A stretch of 10,526 bases of DNA from Clostridium sp. (GTDB lineage Bacteria > Bacillota_A > Clostridia > Lachnospirales > Lachnospiraceae): assembly GCA_023666975.1 (NCBI GenBank), contig JAMPAW010000117.1, positions 1 to 10,526 of the forward strand, written 5' to 3'. Positions 7,580 to 10,526 of this stretch are shown here, in pieces; within the stretch, counting starts at the first letter, position 1; every line of letters begins with the position of its first letter. Under the pieces are notes generated by a model, which did not search any database, was not told where the DNA came from, and was given only the letters and a program-made list of their open reading frames with translations. Made by a program: the position numbers and the translations under genes.

Positions 7580-8044
7580 CTATGCCGCATAGTCCACAAA
7601 ATTCCCTTTGGTCGCTTCTGCCTCAAACGCTTTCCGGTTCTGGCTGTACGGATCATCTGCATACGTCCGCATCATGGTACGCGTCTCTCCTCCGGCTATG
7701 TAAGTTCTGCCACACTCCGGGCAGACTGCTGTTTTTAAGGACACTGTCGCGGAAAGTAATTGCTTATTCTCTTTATTTCCCTCCGCAACCGCATTGGCAA
7801 CATGCTCCTGCTCGTGAGACATAACCTTTGCGTAAGATTCCTCCGGAGAGATTTTCCCCGGTGTTTTAAAGGAAACCATCTCGTCCGAGCCATCCTGATA
7901 CCGCCTGTTCTTACAGGTCTGACACTCTACCGGTGCAACCTTTCCCGAACTAAATACCGTATTATCCGTATTCACCGGTGTTACATAGCTTACATTTGCT
8001 GCCGGTATAATATAACGATTACTTGCTCCGATTCCATTAACCAT
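7580..8044 (-). CDS. Putative zinc metalloprotease, CJM1_0395/SprA-related type
   Basis: 154 residues; ATG at 8044 with AAGGGAG upstream. The centre carries HEQEH (77-81), a standard HExxH zinc-protease motif. It is preceded by a Cys-x2-Cys pair (Cys41, Cys44) leading into NRRYQDGSDEMVSFKTP, and followed by a second pair in CPECGRTYIAGGET (Cys108, Cys111). This order matches what I remember of the SprA-related family (PF12118; 'putative metalloprotease CJM1_0395 family'). Members are short and poorly characterised, and the Cys pairs may hold a structural metal. No signal peptide is seen; the N-terminal 40 residues look disordered. It is the first gene of the unit running through the membrane protein to thyA and folA. 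The proteolytic activity and substrate are unproven. Confidence 0.85.
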   Translation of the reverse strand: MVNGIGASNRYIIPAANVSYVTPVNTDNTVFSSGKVAPVECQTCKNRRYQDGSDEMVSFKTPGKISPEESYAKVMSHEQEHVANAVAEGNKENKQLLSATVSLKTAVCPECGRTYIAGGETRTMMRTYADDPYSQNRKAFEAEATKGNFVDYAA

Positions 8045-8076
8045 ATGCTGCTCCCTTCTGAAAAATAATTGTTACA

Positions 8077-8147
8077 GGTGATTGCGAAATGCTTATGGTA
8101 AATTCACGTTTTCGAGTTTCACAATCATCTAAAAGATAACCAATCAC
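8077..8147 (-). promoter_or_regulatory. Structured 5' leader with competing stems upstream of the protease operon
   Basis: In the minus-strand RNA the segment 8129-8117 can pair with 8089-8077 (12 of 13 positions, one of them G-U) around a 27-base loop. A third copy of the core, GTGATTG at 8147-8141, can instead pair 7 bp with the same CAATCAC at 8084-8078. The two stems exclude each other. It matches no riboswitch class I know, and no T-run follows. It could also be a set of operator repeats acting as DNA. Confidence 0.4.
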
Positions 8148-8157
8148 ACTTATCAAC

Positions 8158-8186
8158 ATTGTAGCTTAAAATGGAAATGAATACAA
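8158..8186 (-). promoter_or_regulatory. Promoter of the metalloprotease-thyA-folA unit
   Basis: On the minus strand the -35 is TTGTAT (8186-8181), the spacer is 17 bases and the -10 is TACAAT (8163-8158). The start would be near 8151, giving a leader of about 105 bases before the ATG at 8044. Confidence 0.6.
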
Positions 8187-8243
8187 CAAATTTTTCCTGT
8201 CAAATGAATTGTTTTTTCAAATTCTCATGAAGGCATTTCCTGC

Positions 8244-8789
8244 CTATGCCTCACCGATAAGTGTCACAATCACCTTATCATGCCCGACCGCCTCTAAAAA
8301 CGGTCCCATAATATCTGCTGTCTTTATCTTCATGCTGGACGTACACACGCAGGGATGGCACCCCAGATATTCCCCCTGTAAAATGTCTTTATCCACCACA
8401 AGCTGCACTTTATGATCCGTATCATTTATCAGCCCCATCACACTGACCGCACCGGGATGAATATCCAGATACTTCACCATATCCTCCTCGCTGGCAAAAG
8501 ACAGTCTTGCACATCCAAGCTGGGAAGTAATTTCTTTGGTTTTAAACGGCTTATCTCCCGGCATCATCAACAGATAAAACTGCGTTTTCTGCCGGTTACA
8601 CAAAAACAAATTTTTACAGATCGTTGCCTCCAATACCCTGTCAATTTCATAGCACGCTTCCATAGTATCTGCCCTTCCGTGGTCCGTGCGATAATAAGTA
8701 ATCCCCAGTTTATCTAAAAAATCATATACCCTGATTTCCCGGTTCTCCCGTCCTTCGTCTGTTTCCGGTCTTCCTATGTATAACTCCAT
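8244..8789 (-). CDS. ProX-like prolyl-tRNA editing protein (YbaK/EbsC fold)
   Basis: 181 residues. It belongs to the YbaK/ProX/PrdX group, free-standing deacylases that hydrolyse mischarged aminoacyl-tRNA(Pro), such as Ala-tRNA(Pro), in the cytosol. Visible signatures are ATICKNLFL with the conserved Lys59, the QFYLLMMPGDKPF strand, HPGAVSVMGL (111-120), and the HPCVCTSS segment (145-152) near the C-terminus. The length suits the 'prolyl-tRNA synthetase-associated domain' family. The ATG at 8789 is chosen because GGAGGAG lies 6 bases upstream; the frame is open to 8828 but without a ribosome site. A 7-bp hairpin (8230-8252) overlaps the stop, without a T-run. The gene sits about 155 bases behind the phosphatase gene, in a gap where I see no convincing promoter, so co-transcription is possible. 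Confidence 0.92.
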   Translation of the reverse strand: MELYIGRPETDEGRENREIRVYDFLDKLGITYYRTDHGRADTMEACYEIDRVLEATICKNLFLCNRQKTQFYLLMMPGDKPFKTKEITSQLGCARLSFASEEDMVKYLDIHPGAVSVMGLINDTDHKVQLVVDKDILQGEYLGCHPCVCTSSMKIKTADIMGPFLEAVGHDKVIVTLIGEA

Positions 8790-8944
8790 TGCATACTCCT
8801 CCATATATTCCTTGACAGTCATGAGCAAAACTTACATGTTCGCAATCAGGTTTTAGCAATGATGGATTTTGTTCATCTGTGTCAAATGATACTTGATAAT
8901 TGCAAAACCACTTATTTTCAGAATGCAGCTGCCCAATCATCCGA

Positions 8945-9421
8945 TTAAATTTTATTCTTTTTTCTCAAATAGTCAAGAAACGCTTCCAGTCCGGTCACGA
9001 TATCCCGGTAAGTCACCTCAAAATCTCCGGTATACCAGGGGTCTGCCACATCCCTTTTCTCATCTGTAAAGTCAAGCAGACGGTAAATTTTATGTTCCGT
9101 ATCCTTTCCGCAGATTCTCTCTGTGTTCCGGATATTCATGCTATCCATGCAAATCAGATAATCATATTTTTTATAGTCTGCCTTCGTCACCTGCACTGCC
9201 CGTTTGCCTGCGCAGGAAATACCCAAATTCTCTAAGATTTTCCGTGTACCCGGATGCACCGGGTTGCCTTCCTGCCCCCAGATTTCTTCGGTACTGGTTG
9301 CAGCAGACCGGATATCGAACCGGTCAGAAATACCCTGTTTTGTTACCATATCTTTTAATAAAAATTCTGCCATCGGGGAACGGCAGATGTTGCCGTGGCA
9401 CACGAAAAGTATTCTAATCAT
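8945..9421 (-). CDS. Low-molecular-weight protein tyrosine phosphatase
   Basis: 158 residues, typical for the family. The N-terminal P-loop VCHGNICRS contains the nucleophile Cys8 and Arg14 (C-x5-R). The general acid is Asp127, in the conserved Asp-Pro followed by WYTGDFEVTY. Such enzymes remove phosphate from Tyr residues (sometimes Arg) and in Firmicutes often regulate polysaccharide export or stress responses, but no tyrosine kinase or capsule gene is in this window. The ATG at 9421 is chosen for AAAGGA 7 bases upstream and because the protein then begins at the first beta-strand; a TTG at 9439 is in frame but unsupported. It has its own extended -10 promoter and a structured leader of about 125 bases. 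Confidence 0.95.
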   Translation of the reverse strand: MIRILFVCHGNICRSPMAEFLLKDMVTKQGISDRFDIRSAATSTEEIWGQEGNPVHPGTRKILENLGISCAGKRAVQVTKADYKKYDYLICMDSMNIRNTERICGKDTEHKIYRLLDFTDEKRDVADPWYTGDFEVTYRDIVTGLEAFLDYLRKKNKI

Positions 9422-9452
9422 AAAATTTTCCTTTCTCAAAATGCCCTCAAAT

Positions 9453-9546
9453 GCCGTGTTTTGGCACGGTTTGCGGACTTATATTTTTTCGTTTCAGCGC
9501 CCCTGTTCTGCCACACTTTTTGCAAAACGGGGCAAACCGTGGCAAA
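9453..9546 (-). promoter_or_regulatory. Structured leader of the phosphatase gene with mutually exclusive stems
   Basis: A 15-base inverted repeat (9460-9474 with 9532-9546, 14 of 15 paired) spans a 57-base loop. Its downstream arm in the RNA overlaps a local hairpin, CCGTG (9454-9458) with CACGG (9465-9469). Its upstream arm overlaps a third pairing, GCCCC-t-GTT with AACGGGGC (ending at 9533). The predicted RNA start (near 9549) lies just before the first arm. It is followed by a near-perfect direct repeat, CTCAAAATGCC/CTCAAATGCC (9435-9455). No T-run is present, and no known riboswitch consensus is recognised. Confidence 0.5.
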
Positions 9547-9555
9547 TCACAGCCC

Positions 9556-9564
9556 ATTATAGCA
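9556..9564 (-). promoter_or_regulatory. Extended -10 promoter of the phosphatase gene
   Basis: On the minus strand TGCTATAAT gives a perfect TATAAT (9561-9556) with the extended TG. The -35 position (TGGAAT-like) is weak. The predicted start is near 9549, at the foot of the long inverted repeat. Confidence 0.6.
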
Positions 9565-9619
9565 GAAATCTCCTCCCCATTCCACTATATTTTCAATGCC
9601 GCCGTCTGTCTCACCAAAT

Positions 9620-9647
9620 GAAAAAATGCCCTGCCGGAACAGAGCAT
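9620..9647 (-). terminator. Intrinsic terminator, minus strand
   Basis: In the minus-strand RNA, AUGCUCUG (9647-9640) pairs with CAGGGCAU (9633-9626) over 8 bp with one U-G, around the loop UUCCGG, followed by a run of six or more U. This is a well-formed Rho-independent terminator. It ends a minus-strand transcript arriving from the right, before the phosphatase promoter. Confidence 0.8.
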
Positions 9648-9660
9648 CTTTCTTTCCTGT

Positions 9661-9831
9661 TTATTCTGGAACGCATTTTCTTCTGGACAGGCGTAATCTT
9701 TTTTGTTTTTTCCTCCTAGATAAAATACTCATTTCCATATCTCTCTTAACAGATACGAAATCCCATTCAACAGTTATCTTCCATATGGAGAATCTAAACC
9801 TATGTACACTCGGCTCATATTCTGCTGTCAC
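9661..9831 (-). CDS. Possible small ORF (56 aa) ending at an intrinsic terminator
   Basis: An unrecognised frame from a GTG at 9831 to TAA at 9661, open upstream only to 9852. The product starts with a beta-like, Trp/Phe-rich half (RFRFSIWKITVEWDFVSVK, about 11-29) and ends with a very basic tail (SRRKKQKRLRLSRRK, 38-52). Its stop lies 13 bases before a strong minus-strand terminator, and a minus-strand promoter candidate lies about 55 bases upstream of the start. This is the only minus-strand frame that explains that terminator. Weak points are the poor ribosome site at the GTG and the unknown family. It may be the remnant of a longer gene, and an internal ATG is also possible. Confidence 0.4.
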   Translation of the reverse strand: MTAEYEPSVHRFRFSIWKITVEWDFVSVKRDMEMSILSRRKKQKRLRLSRRKCVPE

Positions 9832-9859
9832 TATAACAAATTCATCTTCTTAAATGTGG

Positions 9860-9881
9860 AAAATTCGGAATCCCGAATTTT
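9860..9881. repeat. Perfect 9-bp-arm dyad, operator candidate
   Basis: AAAATTCGG (9860-9868) and CCGAATTTT (9873-9881) are exact inverted repeats around AATC. The dyad lies 42 bases upstream of the regulator's first ATG, where the plus-strand -35 region would be. This is the usual place for autoregulation by a helix-turn-helix dimer. It is too AT-rich and too poorly followed by T to be a terminator. Confidence 0.6.
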
Positions 9882-9883
9882 GA

Positions 9884-9911
9884 ATTTTATATATATAAAA
9901 GAGTTTCTCAA
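9884..9911 (-). promoter_or_regulatory. Minus-strand promoter candidate for the 56-codon ORF
   Basis: TTGAGA (9911-9906), a 16-base spacer and TAAAAT (9889-9884) on the minus strand. Transcription would start near 9877, inside the CCGAATTTT dyad, so a bound regulator would block it. Confidence 0.4.
9885..9900. repeat. 16-bp perfect AT palindrome at the -10 region
   Basis: TTTTATATATATAAAA is self-complementary. It supplies TATA-like -10 hexamers on both strands, so it is probably the core of overlapping divergent promoters. Confidence 0.6.
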
Positions 9912-9922
9912 AGGAGGACTAC

Positions 9923-10045
9923 ATGAAAGGAGATTTTAAGCATGCAGATATCAAGATATTTAGACGGTTTAGACCATCTGGACAAGAAGAAAATAGAGGG
10001 CTGTTTTCACCCATGTCAGAAAACCTTTTTGACACGATTCTATAA
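9923..10045 (+). CDS. Short frame (40 codons) that may be the displaced N-terminus of the XRE regulator
   Basis: ATG at 9923 has the best ribosome site of the area (AAAGGAGG, 5 bases away). The frame ends at TAA 10043-10045 and reads FSPMSENLFDTIL at its end. That is typical of the first helix of an XRE protein and runs straight into the YKLLKQYGL found in the next frame. Removing one base between about 10025 and 10040, for example in the T5 run or the C at 10040, would join the two. Alternatively it is a real leader peptide, or chance. Confidence 0.35.
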   Translation: MKGDFKHADIKIFRRFRPSGQEENRGLFSPMSENLFDTIL

Positions 10046-10331
10046 ACTGCTAAAACAATACGGATTACGGAAAAAAGATATTCCCATTCTGCTTAACCGA
10101 AACCCTAATAAAGAAAAATTCTTATCACCCGGCTATGTTCTGCCGGAAAGTACGTTATCCGAATGTACAAACTTTAATTCAAAAAATATGCGGACAGTAA
10201 ATGTTGAAGTTTTAATCGCTATTTCTCTTGCCCTTAACGTAACCCCTAATCATTTTCTTGGATTTGACACATTGAAAATTCCCAATAATAACCCCCAAAA
10301 CGAAAAACAATACTTGAAGATGACATTATAG
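9942..10331 (+). CDS. XRE-type helix-turn-helix regulator, reading frame probably disrupted
   Basis: A 129-residue frame from ATG 9942, with AAAGGAG 9 bases upstream. Residues 33-109 look like an XRE/Cro DNA-binding domain: YKLLKQYGLRKKDIPILL (helices 1-2), an insertion with NRNPNKEKFLSPGYVLPE, the recognition-helix candidate STLSECTNFNS, and a last helix pair LIAISLALNVTPNHFLGFD. The final residues KMTL before the stop look out of frame. Two bases over, the sequence continues as good coding for about 40 codons to 10435, followed at once by a terminator. The first 30 residues are also doubtful, since the overlapping frame from 9923 gives a more XRE-like N-terminus. Role inferred: autoregulation through the dyads at 9860-9900. 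It may be a frameshifted gene, a sequencing error or recoded. Confidence 0.6.
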   Translation: MQISRYLDGLDHLDKKKIEGCFHPCQKTFLTRFYKLLKQYGLRKKDIPILLNRNPNKEKFLSPGYVLPESTLSECTNFNSKNMRTVNVEVLIAISLALNVTPNHFLGFDTLKIPNNNPQNEKQYLKMTL

Positions 10332-10435
10332 AATACATACTGGAAAATAAGGACATGATTCAAGATAAAAATATCAGACAGAAAATACTTCAACTGGAAA
10401 AATATAAAAAGGATGCTGCTAACATAAATCTTTAG
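10292..10435 (+). pseudogene. Off-frame C-terminal segment of the XRE regulator
   Basis: This frame (same phase as the ATG at 9923) is open from 10292 to TAG at 10433-10435. It reads as a Glu/Lys/Ile-rich helix, starting EDDIIEYILENKDMI at 10316 and ending KKDAANINL. It has no start or ribosome site of its own. Its stop is bracketed by the arms of a strong terminator, which marks it as the true end of the upstream gene. A single missing base between 10290 and 10316, where there is a C5 and an A5 run, would explain the break. Confidence 0.55.
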
Positions 10436-10448
10436 AGCATCCTTTTTT
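10409..10448 (+). terminator. Intrinsic terminator of the XRE regulator gene
   Basis: AAGGATGCT (10409-10417) pairs perfectly with AGCATCCTT (10436-10444) around an 18-base loop, followed by a T6 run (10443-10448). The TAG at 10433-10435 lies in the loop, immediately before the second arm. I see nothing supportable in the last 78 bases beyond it. Confidence 0.85.
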
Positions 10449-10526
10449 GTGCTTTAGAAAGGGTATTTTTATAAACAGATTTTGAGAGTGTGTGAACAAA
10501 TCTCTGTAAATGAGATCTTCTATGAT

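Noticed and set aside
8198..8203. Perfect TTGACA on the minus strand before the metalloprotease unit
   Set aside because: No acceptable -10 lies 15-19 bases downstream; the TTGTAT/TACAAT pair nearby is better placed.
8230..8252. Hairpin AGGCAT/ATGCCT overlapping the ProX stop as a terminator
   Set aside because: Only 6-7 bp and not followed by a T-run, so termination cannot be supported.
8722..8940. 72-codon minus-strand frame between the phosphatase and ProX genes
   Set aside because: It has no ribosome site, overlaps the well-supported ProX start by 68 bases in another frame, and its end is a low-quality Arg/Gly/Thr-rich translation.
9596..9853. 85-codon plus-strand frame
   Set aside because: Ser/Leu/Phe-rich antisense translation with no ribosome site. 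It runs antisense through the minus-strand terminator and the better minus-strand ORF.
10449..10526. Possible start of another gene or element at the right edge
   Set aside because: Only short, weak inverted repeats and no start with a ribosome site; too little sequence to call anything.

Overview
This looks like a chromosomal segment from a low-to-moderate GC Firmicute, most likely Clostridia of the Lachnospiraceae type. The reasons are strong AGGAGG-like ribosome binding sites, TATAAT and extended TGnTATAAT promoters, the Bacillus subtilis ThyA-like form of thymidylate synthase, a clostridial-style dihydrofolate reductase, and a ProX-type prolyl-tRNA editing protein. I infer the taxon from gene style only. 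I see no tRNA, rRNA, CRISPR array, insertion sequence or phage structural gene.

Layout. Bases 1-3135 (minus): a rhomboid intramembrane protease followed closely by a large, very acidic protein with a TPR-like N-terminus that runs off the left edge. Bases 3136-3399: a spacer with a 43-base imperfect dyad and a possible promoter. Bases 3400-4500 (minus): a YbjQ-type domain protein with a C-terminal RanBP2-like zinc ribbon. Bases 4501-4789: a divergent promoter region around an AT-rich tract. Bases 4790-5626 (plus): a TIM-barrel amidohydrolase, convergent with folA across a shared hairpin.

Bases 5663-8044 (minus) form a tightly packed unit in transcription order: HExxH putative metalloprotease, small membrane protein, a 53-residue small ORF that exactly fills the gap, thyA and folA. 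The last two make the usual dTMP/folate pair, since ThyA produces the dihydrofolate that FolA recycles. The unit starts from a recognisable promoter with a structured leader. Bases 8244-9421 (minus): a ProX-like prolyl-tRNA deacylase and a low-molecular-weight protein tyrosine phosphatase; the latter has an extended -10 promoter and a leader with competing stems.

Bases 9440-10526 are the least ordinary part. They contain a possible 56-codon minus-strand ORF with an intrinsic terminator just behind it, two perfect-armed dyads in a divergent promoter region, and a plus-strand XRE-type regulator whose reading frame appears broken. The regulator's C-terminal 40 or so codons continue in another frame up to a terminator that brackets that frame's stop codon, and its N-terminus may also carry a shift.

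Nothing here is a clearly new system. The best leads are the two short ORFs, the two structured leaders and the frame-disrupted regulator with its operator-like dyads.
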